A stretch of DNA of 64,000 nucleotides, taken from CF-13 sp035279665 (GTDB lineage: Bacteria > Chloroflexota > Dormibacteria > CF-121). A program made the translations under genes and the position numbers. Below, piece by piece: positions 1 through 7,278 of this stretch. The DNA is taken from the NCBI GenBank assembly GCA_035279665.1, contig DATEHI010000011.1:66223-130222 (forward strand). Reading direction: 5' to 3'. The stretch's first letter is position 1; each line of letters opens with the position of its first letter. The notes under the pieces are model-generated. The model ran no database searches. It worked only from the letters and a program-made list of their open reading frames with translations, and was not told where the DNA came from.

Positions 1-2
1 TC

Positions 3-128
3 GAGGTTTTCGTCCTTGGCATTGGCCTCGGATTGCTGCGCGTTCGCTCCGGTAGCACGCTGCCCTGCATGGTGACCCACGCGGGCTATAACATCGCGGT
101 GGGCGTGCTCGGCTATCTCGCCCACTAG
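3..128 (+). CDS. C-terminal fragment of CPBP/CAAX-type membrane protease
   Basis: Only the last 41 codons lie in the window; the start is upstream. The fragment contains GSTLPCMVTHAGYN followed by a hydrophobic tail (IAVGVLGYL) and a TAG stop. A basic 'R-x-GS' turn followed by H-x3-N in a membrane helix is the last conserved motif of CPBP (ABI/CAAX) intramembrane metalloproteases, where His and Asn help bind the metal. The family call rests on this one motif, so it is plausible but not certain. The substrate is unknown. The gene runs co-directionally into the parA promoter region. Confidence 0.6.
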   Translation, partial: EVFVLGIGLGLLRVRSGSTLPCMVTHAGYNIAVGVLGYLAH

Positions 129-137
129 TTATGCACA
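129..137 (+). promoter_or_regulatory. DnaA-box-like 9-mer upstream of parA
   Basis: TTATGCACA fits the DnaA-box consensus TTATNCACA and starts directly after the stop codon of the preceding gene. Bases 133-139 (GCACAAG) form an inverted repeat with 147-153 (CTTGTGC), separated by 7 nt. It may be a DnaA site controlling parA, or an operator or terminator hairpin. There is no T-tract. Confidence 0.45.
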
Positions 138-179
138 AGCATTCAACTTGTGCAAACGTGCGTTTGCGACAGCCGACCG

Positions 180-185
180 TATAAT
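180..185 (+). promoter_or_regulatory. -10 box of parA promoter
   Basis: A perfect TATAAT lies 33 nt before the TTG at 219. No good -35 is visible 16-18 bp upstream. If this box is used, the upstream in-frame GTG at 150 cannot be translated, which supports TTG 219 as the parA start. Confidence 0.5.
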
Positions 186-218
186 TCGGGCAGCGCCGTC
201 CTGCGTTCAGCCAGCAAA

Positions 219-977
219 TTGCCAAGAGTCTACGCAGTCGTCAACCAAAAGGGCGGAGTCGGTAAGACGACCACCGCTATCAACGTGGCCGCCAACCTTC
301 CTGAGCTCGGCTTGAGCGGGCTGATCGTTGATATGGACCCCCAGGGCAACACCACCAGCGGACTCGGCATCACACGCAGCGAGCTCAGCAGCAGTGTCTA
401 CAACGTGATCGTCGACGCTGAGGACATCAATCAGGTCGTCCGGCCAACTGCGGTCGCCGGCCTCGACATCCTTCCCTCGCACCGCTCCCTCGCGGGCGCC
501 GAGATCGAATTGATCGGCCTTCCGCGCCGCGAGCGCCGGCTGCTCTATGCGCTGGAGTCACTACGCGTCGCCTACGACTACATCATCATCGACTGCCCTC
601 CGTCTCTTGGTCTGCTCACGGTGAATTCCCTGGTGGCTGCCGAGTACATGCTGATCCCGATCCAGTGCGAGTACTACGCGCTCGAAGGCCTCGGTGCCCT
701 CACGCACACCACGCAGCTCATCCAGCGCGAGCTCAATCCACGACTGAAGATCGGCGGTATCGTCCTGACGCTCTTCGATCCGCGCTTGACGCTGACGCTC
801 CAGGTCGCCGAGCAAGTCCGCGCGCGCTATCCGGAAAAGACGTTCCAGACGGTCATCCCACGCAACGTGCGCCTGAGCGAGGCACCCAGTCATGGAATGC
901 CGATCACACAGTACGACCCGACGTCGCGCGGCGCCGTCGCCTATCAGGAACTCACCAAGGAGTTGATCGCCAGATGA
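219..977 (+). CDS. parA: Chromosome partitioning ATPase ParA (Soj)
   Basis: ParA is a Walker-type ATPase that moves ParB-parS complexes on the nucleoid to segregate replicated origins. The 252-residue protein has the deviant Walker A KGGVGKTT at residues 11-18 with its signature lysine, the A' segment VDMDPQGN at about 37-44, and a Walker B strand YIIIDCPPSLG near residue 120. The TTG at 219 is preferred because the conserved protein begins there (PRVYAVVNQKGG) and a TATAAT lies at 180-185. A GTG at 150 would add 23 unconserved residues. The stop overlaps the parB ATG in an ATGA, so the pair is translationally coupled. It lies about 6 kb from dnaA, as usual for soj/spo0J. Confidence 0.96.
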   Translation: MPRVYAVVNQKGGVGKTTTAINVAANLPELGLSGLIVDMDPQGNTTSGLGITRSELSSSVYNVIVDAEDINQVVRPTAVAGLDILPSHRSLAGAEIELIGLPRRERRLLYALESLRVAYDYIIIDCPPSLGLLTVNSLVAAEYMLIPIQCEYYALEGLGALTHTTQLIQRELNPRLKIGGIVLTLFDPRLTLTLQVAEQVRARYPEKTFQTVIPRNVRLSEAPSHGMPITQYDPTSRGAVAYQELTKELIAR

Positions 978-1858
978 ACAAACGACGTGGTTTGGGTCGG
1001 GGCCTGGAAGCCCTGATTCCGTCGGGGGAGTACGTCGAGGAGCTCAGCGACAATCGCGCCCGCCGCCGCTTTGCCCTGCAGATCGCGATCGCCGAGATCA
1101 AACCAAACCCGGAGCAGCCGCGCCGCTCGTTCGATCCGGCGTCACTACAGGAACTGGCCGACTCGATCCGGATCCACGGTATCCTGCAACCGTTGCTCGT
1201 ACGCGAGGGACTCGCGGGCTACGAGCTCATCGCCGGTGAACGGCGACTCCGCGCCGCTGAGATTGCCGGGCTGGCGGAAGTGCCGGTCATCGTCCACCCC
1301 GGCAGCGGCGGCCGCCTGGAGGAGCGACTCGAGCTGGCGCTGGTCGAGAACCTGCAGCGGACCGATCTCAACGCCATCGAGGAAGCGCGCGCGATTCAGC
1401 GGTTGCTTCGGGACTTCGGCCTGACCCAGGAAGCCCTGGCCGAACGGATCGGAAAGAACCGGGTCACGGTCGCCCAGAGCGTGCGGCTTTTGGGGTTGCC
1501 GGAGCCCGCCATCAAGGCGATCGAGAGCGGAGCGATTACGGCCGGCCACGGGATTGCCCTTCTCGGCCTGCCGACAGCTGCGCAGCAACTGGTCGGCCTC
1601 GAGCGCGCCATCCGTGAACGGTGGAGCGTCCGCCAGACGGAAGAGTGGTGCCGCGCCCGCGCCACCGAGGCGGGAACGAGGCAGCCGCGTCGGGTGACTG
1701 CCGCGGATCCCGAGACGCGCGCGGTAGAGGAAGAATTTCGCCGGGCGCTGGGCACGAAGGTGGTCCTGACAAAAATCAAGAACGGCGGCCGGTTGACGAT
1801 CGAGTTCTACAGCAACGAGGAGCTCGAGGCGTTGAGGCGCCGTCTAACGACGCACTAG
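974..1858 (+). CDS. parB: Chromosome partitioning protein ParB (Spo0J)
   Basis: ParB is a CTP-dependent clamp that loads at parS, spreads on DNA and activates ParA. The 294-residue protein begins with the usual basic RRGLGRGLEALIP. The N-terminal CTP-binding domain has GERRLRA at 89-95 and ENLQRTDLN at 125-133. A helix-turn-helix follows at about 150-172 (LTQEALAERIGKNRVTVAQ). A C-terminal dimerisation segment with VVLTKIKNGGRLTIEFYS ends the protein. The ATG is inside the parA stop overlap. A parS-like site sits 2 bp after the stop codon. Confidence 0.97.
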   Translation: MNKRRGLGRGLEALIPSGEYVEELSDNRARRRFALQIAIAEIKPNPEQPRRSFDPASLQELADSIRIHGILQPLLVREGLAGYELIAGERRLRAAEIAGLAEVPVIVHPGSGGRLEERLELALVENLQRTDLNAIEEARAIQRLLRDFGLTQEALAERIGKNRVTVAQSVRLLGLPEPAIKAIESGAITAGHGIALLGLPTAAQQLVGLERAIRERWSVRQTEEWCRARATEAGTRQPRRVTAADPETRAVEEEFRRALGTKVVLTKIKNGGRLTIEFYSNEELEALRRRLTTH

Positions 1859-1860
1859 CG

Positions 1861-1874
1861 GTTGCACGTGTAAG
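1861..1874. promoter_or_regulatory. parS-like centromere site
   Basis: GTTGCACGTGTAAG matches the parS core GTTNCACGTGNAAC at 11 of its 12 defined positions; only the last base differs. It is the best match among the CACGTG sites I checked in the window and lies in the 18-bp gap between parB and ndk. Position and sequence both support a ParB-binding site. Confidence 0.7.
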
Positions 1875-1876
1875 GG

Positions 1877-2326
1877 TTAGTCGCGGATCCAACGGTCTGC
1901 GGTGCGATCGTACTCGTGCAGCTCGCCCCGCTCGAAAAAGAGCGCGATTTCGGTCTCGGCCCGACCGGGCGAGTCCGAACCGTGGATGAGATTCATGCCG
2001 AGGTCGAGCGCGAGGTCGCCGCGGATCGTCCCCGGTCCGGCCTTCAGCGGATCGGTTGCGCCCATCAGGCTGCGCACGACCGTGACCGCTTCACGGCCCT
2101 CCCAGATCATCGCCACCACGGGGCCCGAGGTGATGAACGCGATGAGGCCATCAAAGAAGGGCTTCCCCTGGTGCTCCGCGTAGTGGCGCGCGGCCACCTC
2201 TTTGCTGATCCGCATCATCTTCAAGCCGATCAGCTTCAACCCGCGACGCTCCAGCCGCGCGACGATGGCCCCGACCAGTCCACGCTGAACGCCATCGGGC
2301 TTGACCAGGACCAGCGTGCGCTGCAT
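1877..2326 (-). CDS. ndk: Nucleoside diphosphate kinase
   Basis: Transfers the gamma-phosphate from ATP to NDPs through a phosphohistidine, balancing (d)NTP pools in the cytoplasm. The 149 residues match the family length. Visible motifs are the N-terminal TLVLVKPDGVQRGLVG, the loop TSGPVVAMIWEG, GATDP at 89-93, and the active-site NLIHGSDSP with the catalytic His at residue 115. The gene starts 3 nt after the lepB stop, so the two are probably co-transcribed. It converges on parB. Confidence 0.97.
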   Translation of the reverse strand: MQRTLVLVKPDGVQRGLVGAIVARLERRGLKLIGLKMMRISKEVAARHYAEHQGKPFFDGLIAFITSGPVVAMIWEGREAVTVVRSLMGATDPLKAGPGTIRGDLALDLGMNLIHGSDSPGRAETEIALFFERGELHEYDRTADRWIRD

Positions 2327-2329
2327 ACC

Positions 2330-2929
2330 CTACGGTCCTGCGGCGAGGGTCGGCTTGGCGCCGAGAAAACCGACCTGCCCCAGCGGCCAGATGCGGACCT
2401 CGGCCTTTCCAAGAATGGAATCGAGCGTGATCATGCCGAAGGTCCGCGAGTCACTCGAATGGTTTCGGTTGTCCCCGAGCACGAAGAACTGATTCGGTGG
2501 GATCAGCTGGTCCTGCCCGGATGCGGGCCAGTTGTTGTTATAAGTCCAGCGCTCCGGCAGATACGGCTCGTTCAGCACCTGGCCGTTGATATAGACGACG
2601 CTGTTGGTGATGTGGACCCGCTCGCCGGGCAGCCCGATGATGCGCTTGATGAAATCCCGGCTGGCCTCATCGGGTGGCTTGAAGACGATGATGTCACCGC
2701 GCTGCGGCTGGTGAAGCTTGTAAGAAATCTTCGACGCCACCAGCAGGTCGTTGTCATGCAGCGTCGAGTACATGCTCGAGCCCAGCACGTGGACGGTCTG
2801 CACGGCGTACTGGATGACCACATACAGGACAAGGGCAAGGAACACGATCTCGAGCGTGTCCCTGAGGAATGACTTCTGGCGCGCTGGTTGCGACGGCGCC
2901 GGCGTTTGCGCCATGTGCGGCTGCGCCAT
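2330..2929 (-). CDS. lepB: Signal peptidase I
   Basis: Membrane serine protease that removes signal peptides from exported proteins. The 199 residues contain one N-terminal membrane anchor at about 25-45 (FLALVLYVVIQYAVQ). The catalytic Ser is in GSSMYSTL (S52) and the general-base Lys is in RDFIKRIIGLPGE (K95). Box E, FFVLGDNRNHSSDSR, lies near residue 150. The Ala/Pro/Gln-rich first 18 residues are cytoplasmic. Upstream, on the minus strand, lies the end of the M16 protease gene. ndk follows after 3 nt. Confidence 0.96.
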   Translation of the reverse strand: MAQPHMAQTPAPSQPARQKSFLRDTLEIVFLALVLYVVIQYAVQTVHVLGSSMYSTLHDNDLLVASKISYKLHQPQRGDIIVFKPPDEASRDFIKRIIGLPGERVHITNSVVYINGQVLNEPYLPERWTYNNNWPASGQDQLIPPNQFFVLGDNRNHSSDSRTFGMITLDSILGKAEVRIWPLGQVGFLGAKPTLAAGP

Positions 2930-2993
2930 CCTTCAGCTGTTCAACTTCATCCGAGGCGATTCATTGTAATCCGGAGGGCAAGCAACGGAGCCG

Positions 2994-4274
2994 TTACGCG
3001 ATCTGCTTGAGGAACGGTGCTTCGCTGCGGAATGGGCCGATCACCGCCAGCTGCAGGGCCTGGCTGAACAGCTCCTTGGCCACGCGCATCACGTCATCCG
3101 CGCTAACCGCGTCGATCTGCGCAATGTTCTCCTCGACGCCCTCGATCTTTCCGGTCAGCGCTTCCTGTCCGCCGTACCAGGTGGCGACCGAGTTGGTGCT
3201 CTCCATCTGCAGCAGGAGTCGGCCCTTGAAAAACTCCTTCGCCTTGGTCAGCTCCACGCTCTGGACGGGCTCGGTGCAGAGCCGGCGCAGCTGGCCGACG
3301 ATGGCGCCGACCGCGCGAGCAGCCTGCCGCGGTTCGGTGCCGGCGTACACACCGAGGACGCCGGTGTCGAACATTTTGTTCACGTAGGAGTGGACGTCAT
3401 ACGCGAGGCCGAGCCTCTCGCGGACTTCGAGGAAAAGACGCGAACTCATACCCTCGCCGAGGACGCAGTTGAGTATGTCGATGACGTGCCGATCGCGATC
3501 CATGTAGGAGGGGGCATGCACACCCAGGACGACGTGCGCCTGCTCCGTCTTCTTCGACTTAAGGAGGACATGCGGCTTCAGCCCATTCCCCACCGACGGG
3601 AGGAATACAGGCGCCGCCGCGCCGTTGCCGCGCGGCTTGAGGTACGGTTCGATCAAGCCGATTGCCTCCTCATGCGTGACCGGGCCGGCAATCGTCACCA
3701 CCAGGTTGCGGAGCAGGTAGTGCTCCTCCAGATAGCGGGTCAGGTCATCGCGCGAGAGGCCGCGGACCGACTCCTCCGTCCCCCCCACGTCGCGGCCGAG
3801 CGGATGATTCGGCCAGCTGATCTGCTCGAACAGACTGTGGACGTATTCCTGCGGAGAGTCCTGATACATGCGCAGCTCCTCGAGGACGACCAGTCGCTCC
3901 TTCTCGAGCTCGACAGCGTCCAGCCGCGGCTGAAAGAGCATGTCGCCGAGGACGTCGATGGCCAGCTTCGCCTTGGTCTTGGGCACGCGGGCCCAGTACA
4001 TGGTGAGCTCCTTGTCGGTGCCGGCGTTCAGGACACCGCCAACCCCCTCGATCGCCTCCGCGATCTCTTTGGCTCCACCGTAGCGAGCCGAGCCCTTGAA
4101 GAACATATGTTCGAGAAAGTGGCTGATGCCGGCTTCCTGGTCCGACTCGTAGCGCGACCCCACCTTGAACATGATCGCCATCGTGATCGAGGGGCGGTCC
4201 GCCAACTCGGTGGAAACGACCCTGGCCCCGGTCGGCAAGGTGGACAGACGATAGGGAGGACGAGCGGGGGGCAC
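2994..4274 (-). CDS. M16 family zinc metalloprotease (processing-peptidase-like)
   Basis: Inverzincin protease related to mitochondrial processing peptidase and Bacillus MlpA/YmxG. The sequence GISHFLEHMFFKG carries the HxxEH zinc motif. The third ligand Glu is in RLVVLEELRMY, about 76 residues later, as the family requires. The C-terminal inactive-like half is present, for a single-chain protein of 426 residues. I place the start at GTG 4274 because a TATACT -10 box (4281-4286 on the minus strand) ends 6 nt upstream. A longer frame reaches ATG 4352 but would run through this promoter. The substrate is unknown. Confidence 0.92.
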   Translation of the reverse strand: MPPARPPYRLSTLPTGARVVSTELADRPSITMAIMFKVGSRYESDQEAGISHFLEHMFFKGSARYGGAKEIAEAIEGVGGVLNAGTDKELTMYWARVPKTKAKLAIDVLGDMLFQPRLDAVELEKERLVVLEELRMYQDSPQEYVHSLFEQISWPNHPLGRDVGGTEESVRGLSRDDLTRYLEEHYLLRNLVVTIAGPVTHEEAIGLIEPYLKPRGNGAAAPVFLPSVGNGLKPHVLLKSKKTEQAHVVLGVHAPSYMDRDRHVIDILNCVLGEGMSSRLFLEVRERLGLAYDVHSYVNKMFDTGVLGVYAGTEPRQAARAVGAIVGQLRRLCTEPVQSVELTKAKEFFKGRLLLQMESTNSVATWYGGQEALTGKIEGVEENIAQIDAVSADDVMRVAKELFSQALQLAVIGPFRSEAPFLKQIA

Positions 4275-4280
4275 GACCTG

Positions 4281-4286
4281 AGTATA
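4281..4286 (-). promoter_or_regulatory. -10 box for leaderless M16 protease mRNA
   Basis: Read on the minus strand this is TATACT. The GTG at 4274 follows after a 6-nt spacer, with no room for a ribosome binding site. No clear -35 is visible. Confidence 0.55.
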
Positions 4287-4373
4287 TCGTAGGGTTGCGG
4301 CGGCATCCTCACATTCCGACAGTGCTGCTGTGCACATCGTGAGCGATACCATGTCAAATAACAGGCCAACGTG

Positions 4374-4670
4374 ATGGAACGTTTCGAATTCGCCAAGCGT
4401 CTGGATCGCCTCATCGCGCGGGTGGAGGCGTGGAATTATGCGGATTCCGACGCGGGTACGGGATTACCGGTAGAGGTCGCCCGCGAGTTGAAGGCGCTGG
4501 CAGCGACCGCCGCCACCCCGCGACTCAAACAGGGCGTGCGCCGGGCCCAGGACGCGCTCGATGACGGCTTATCGGCGGAGGCGGTGGCGGCGGCGCTCTA
4601 TCGGGTTCGGGCCGATTTAGCGGCAGGGGGCGCTCAGGGCGTCTCGCCGCCACCCTCGCCCTCGCGGTAA
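4374..4670 (+). CDS. Hypothetical 98-residue protein
   Basis: I do not recognise this protein. It begins MERFEFAKRLDRLIARVEAWNY and continues as alternating charged and alanine-rich segments that look helical, ending in a Pro/Ser tail. Third codon positions are GC-rich like the neighbours, and the frame is free of rare codons, so it is probably real. It lies divergent from the M16 protease, in a gap that otherwise has no gene. Its last 37 nt overlap the 3' end of jag on the opposite strand. It could be spurious. Confidence 0.5.
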   Translation: MERFEFAKRLDRLIARVEAWNYADSDAGTGLPVEVARELKALAATAATPRLKQGVRRAQDALDDGLSAEAVAAALYRVRADLAAGGAQGVSPPPSPSR

Positions 4671-5419
4671 CCGGGCCGCCGCTCGCCGAAGCGGGGCCGA
4701 TCGCCGAAGCGAGGCCGGTCGCCATAGCGCGGACGGTCGCCGTACCCGGTACCCTGGCGCGTTAGTGGCGGCGAGGGAGCGGGCACCGGGCGCTCGGCCG
4801 GCCGCCGGGCGGCCGTGACGCCGTCGGGCAGGATGGCGACCCGCCGGTTGGGCTCTTCCCCCTGACTCTCGGTGCGGATGCCAGGCTCCTTCTCGAGCGT
4901 GATGTGCACGATGCGACGCTCGTACGACTGCATCGGGTCCATCATCACCCGCTCTCCAGTGCGTCGCACCCGCTCAGCCAGCCGGAGCGCCATCTCCTTG
5001 ACGGTTTCCTCGCGCCGATTGCGGTAATGCTCGACGTCGACCACGAGGCGGCGCCGGTCGACGCGTCCCTCATTGAGGATGAGGTTGACGACGGTCTGGA
5101 AGGCGCGCAGCGTCTCCCCCCGCCAGCCGATCAGCAACCCCAGGTTATCGCCGGCGACATCGATCATCACCGGGTCGTCCGCCTTTTTGATGAAGACCTG
5201 GGCCGTGATCCCCATCTTGTAGAGGAGCTCGGCCACCACCTGGCGAGCCTTGACGGCGTAGGTCTCCCGCTGTGTGACCCGCACCCGAGCCTGCTCGGGC
5301 GAATCCTCGAGTACCTCGACGTCGACGTTCTCCCGCGCCTCGTCGAGGTCTTCGAGCGCCTGGTCGACGGCTTCATCGACCGTCTTTCCGGTGATTTCCA
5401 CGCTGTTACTGCTGCTCAT
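4634..5419 (-). CDS. jag: Jag/KhpB RNA-binding protein
   Basis: Jag (KhpB, SpoIIIJ-associated) is a cytoplasmic RNA-binding protein that affects cell division and envelope growth and is habitually encoded after yidC. The 261 residues contain an N-terminal Jag-N segment (EITGKTVDEAVDQAL), a KH domain with the IGWRGETL loop near residues 97-104, and an R3H domain ending in YERRIVHITL near 165-174. After about residue 195 comes a low-complexity basic tail with four YGDRPR-type units. The ATG overlaps the yidC stop in an ATGA, indicating coupling. Confidence 0.94.
   Translation of the reverse strand: MSSSNSVEITGKTVDEAVDQALEDLDEARENVDVEVLEDSPEQARVRVTQRETYAVKARQVVAELLYKMGITAQVFIKKADDPVMIDVAGDNLGLLIGWRGETLRAFQTVVNLILNEGRVDRRRLVVDVEHYRNRREETVKEMALRLAERVRRTGERVMMDPMQSYERRIVHITLEKEPGIRTESQGEEPNRRVAILPDGVTAARRPAERPVPAPSPPLTRQGTGYGDRPRYGDRPRFGDRPRFGERRPGYREGEGGGETP
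4673..4744 (-). repeat. jag: Tandem 18-bp repeats encoding the Jag tail
   Basis: Four consecutive 18-bp units encode YGDRPR, YGDRPR, FGDRPR and FGERRP. The tail is disordered-looking and arginine-rich, like RGG-type RNA-binding tails. Copy number may vary between strains. Confidence 0.85.
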
Positions 5420-6243
5420 GCGGCTTTCCCCCTACGTAGGACCGGCGGTATTGTGAGCGACCCCCAGCCGGTAATGAAGTATTGCTGACCGATGCTGAAC
5501 AGGTTGCTGACCACCCAGTAGAGCGCGAGGGCGGCCGCGAAGTTGAGCGAGATGAACCCGATGAACACCGGCATGATCAGTGTCATGTTCTGCGTCATCG
5601 CCGCCTGCGTCGGGTCCTGAACCTGTCCCGGCTGCGTCATCATCTTGGTCTGAACGAAGGTCGTTAGGCCTGCGAGGATCGGCAGGAGGATGGCCAGCGC
5701 GAACTGTCCTTTTCCCAGCGCGGTCTTGTCGAGGGCGATGCCCAGGAAGGTCAGATCGTGGATGTGGAGCGTCTGATGCGCGTCCCGAATCACGTAGAAG
5801 AGCGCGATCAGGATCGGGGATTGGACCAGCGCCGGCAGACAGCCGCTCATCTGTGCCAGCGGGTTGATGTTGTGCTCCTTGTAGAGCGCCATCGTTTCCT
5901 GGTTGAGGCGCTGCGGATCCTTCTTGTACTGCTTGCGGATCTTTGCCAAATCGGGCGCGATTCGCCGCTGCTCCGCCTGCACCCGGCGCGAGGTCGTCAG
6001 CTGGTACTGGAAGACCGGCGAGATGATGAGCTTGATCAGAATCGTCAGCAGGATGATGGCGATGCCAAATGGCCCGATCGATTCGGCCAGCGGATTGCCG
6101 CTCAGGACGCCGAGGATCGCGTTCAGGACGGCATGGATTGGGACGCCGATCAGGGTCCACCAGATCAGCCAGATCGGGTGCCAGAGATCGCCGAGCGTAT
6201 CCCAGGGCTCGTGACGGGTCGCCAGCAGCGCGAGCAGCGACAT
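5416..6243 (-). CDS. yidC: Membrane protein insertase YidC/Oxa1
   Basis: Inserts and folds membrane proteins alone or with SecYEG. This is the short Gram-positive/Oxa1 type, 275 residues, without the large periplasmic domain of proteobacterial YidC. It has an N-terminal helix (WLIWWTLIGVPIHAVLNAI), then IAIILLTILIKLIISP, the cytoplasmic hairpin LAKIRKQYKKDPQRLNQE with its basic residues, GCLPALVQSPILIALFYV, and two final helices including FISLNFAAALALYW. The conserved hydrophilic-groove arginine probably lies in the TTSRRVQ region. The ATG at 6243 overlaps the yidD stop (TGATG). Confidence 0.96.
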   Translation of the reverse strand: MSLLALLATRHEPWDTLGDLWHPIWLIWWTLIGVPIHAVLNAILGVLSGNPLAESIGPFGIAIILLTILIKLIISPVFQYQLTTSRRVQAEQRRIAPDLAKIRKQYKKDPQRLNQETMALYKEHNINPLAQMSGCLPALVQSPILIALFYVIRDAHQTLHIHDLTFLGIALDKTALGKGQFALAILLPILAGLTTFVQTKMMTQPGQVQDPTQAAMTQNMTLIMPVFIGFISLNFAAALALYWVVSNLFSIGQQYFITGWGSLTIPPVLRRGKAA

Positions 6244-6458
6244 CACGGCACCGGGTCCCAACCGCCGGCATGGAACGGGTGGCAGCGTGCGATCCGCCTT
6301 ACGGCCATCCCCCAGCCCCGCCGCCAGCCATAGCGCTGGATGGCTTCGTAGCCGTACTGAGAACAGGTGGGCGTGTAGCGGCAGCCGGAGACCAGGCCAA
6401 AGATGGGGCCCAGGGTCACCCGATAGGCGCGGATCAACCCGAGCGAGATCGCCGTCAT
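6243..6458 (-). CDS. yidD: Membrane protein insertion efficiency factor YidD
   Basis: Small basic protein that aids YidC-dependent insertion. The 71 residues contain the complete signature: IRAYRVTLGP, CRYTPTCSQYGYEAIQRYG with two of its cysteines, and GGWDPVP at the end. I start at ATG 6458, inside the rnpA stop (ATGA), because a longer in-frame start at 6479 adds only unconserved residues. The gene is sandwiched between rnpA and yidC with overlaps on both sides, the standard rpmH-rnpA-yidD-yidC order. Confidence 0.95.
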   Translation of the reverse strand: MTAISLGLIRAYRVTLGPIFGLVSGCRYTPTCSQYGYEAIQRYGWRRGWGMAVRRIARCHPFHAGGWDPVP

Positions 6459-6787
6459 GGCCCCCACCCCTTCGCCCACAACATTTCCATCTCCTGGCGC
6501 AAGCGCGTGAATTCCGCGTCGACTGCACGTGACCGTGCCACGATTACAACGTCATGACCGCCTTCAGCCCGCGTCACCAACGGCCTGACCAGTTCGCGCA
6601 AGCGCCGCTTGGTTCGATTTCGGACCACGGCGTTGCCCAGTTTCCGACTCACGGCCAGACCGACCCGGGGCCGGCCTAGCTCATTATCGCTTACGAATAG
6701 GGCGAGGTACTCGGATGCCGCCCGGCGCCCGGAACGCAGCGCGCGCTCGAAGTCGCCCGACCGGAGCAGTCGTGACCGCCGTTTCAC
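6455..6787 (-). CDS. rnpA: Ribonuclease P protein component
   Basis: Protein cofactor of RNase P, which trims tRNA 5' leaders. It has 110 residues, normal for the family. The N-terminus is RRSRLLRSGDFERALRSGRR and the RNR signature is KLGNAVVRNRTKRRLRE. The start is GTG 6787, 15 nt after the rpmH stop. The 3' end overlaps yidD by 4 nt. It is almost certainly co-transcribed with rpmH. Confidence 0.96.
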   Translation of the reverse strand: MKRRSRLLRSGDFERALRSGRRAASEYLALFVSDNELGRPRVGLAVSRKLGNAVVRNRTKRRLRELVRPLVTRAEGGHDVVIVARSRAVDAEFTRLRQEMEMLWAKGWGP

Positions 6788-6802
6788 GCGCGCGGGGCGC
6801 GG

Positions 6803-6958
6803 TTAGCGGTAGCGCCGGCTGGAGGTAGGCGTCAGCTGGTGGCGGCCCTTGAGCCGGCGGGCCTTGATCACCTTGACGCCGCCCGTGGTCGACATCCGGG
6901 CGCGGAAGCCGTGGACCTTGACCCGCTGGCGCTTCTTTGGTTGGTGGGTACGTTTCAT
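6803..6958 (-). CDS. rpmH: 50S ribosomal protein L34
   Basis: The 51-residue product begins MKRTHQPKKRQRVKVHGFRA and continues RMSTTGGVKVIKARRLKGR, the full L34 signature. The usual length is 44-46 residues. Here the C-terminus is slightly extended (HQLTPTSSRRYR). The gene faces away from dnaA across oriC and heads the rpmH-rnpA-yidD-yidC-jag unit. Confidence 0.97.
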   Translation of the reverse strand: MKRTHQPKKRQRVKVHGFRARMSTTGGVKVIKARRLKGRHQLTPTSSRRYR

Positions 6959-7095
6959 GAAAACCTCAACGTTTTTCGGCGCCTAACCATACCATGTGGG
7001 CTGCAGGGTTCGTACGTAGTTTCGGATTGCGCCGGCGGAAGCCGTTTGCTATTATTCCGCTGCCCTGGAGAGCTACGGCAATCATCATCAACAAG

Positions 7096-7104
7096 TTATA
7101 CACA
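7096..7104 (+). promoter_or_regulatory. DnaA box
   Basis: TTATACACA is an exact match to TTATNCACA, in the rpmH-dnaA intergenic region. Confidence 0.75.
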
Positions 7105-7151
7105 TGAGGCTGGGGAGACCTCGATAGACTTCTCCACTGTTGTGGGAAGTT

Positions 7152-7160
7152 TGTGCATAA
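7152..7160 (-). promoter_or_regulatory. DnaA box
   Basis: TTATGCACA on the minus strand (TGTGCATAA on the plus strand). It faces the box at 7096 from 47 bp away and is the same 9-mer as the site at 129-137. Confidence 0.75.
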
Positions 7161-7278
7161 GTTCCGTCCTGCAAACGCCGTCCACGGGCCTCGTTTCCGA
7201 CTTCGCGGCCTGACGCGCAGCACCGGCTCTGCTCTCCACTGATGTCGTTGTGTGCGTTATGCGCGTGTGGAGGAGCCG

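Larger units (their letters stand above)
6959..7278. other. oriC: Putative chromosomal origin oriC
   Basis: A 320-bp intergenic region between divergent rpmH and dnaA. It holds two perfect DnaA boxes (TTATACACA at 7096-7104, and TTATGCACA on the minus strand at 7152-7160), a relatively AT-rich patch around 7047-7056 (TTTGCTATTATT) and a weaker box-like TTATGCGCG at 7258-7266. Only two perfect boxes is few for an origin, so part of it may lie in the dnaA-dnaN gap. No other function is visible here apart from the rpmH and dnaA promoters. Confidence 0.65.

Noticed and set aside
207..893. Long antisense frames opposite parA and many other genes
   Set aside because: They are mirror frames produced by high GC; no domain, start context or codon bias supports them.
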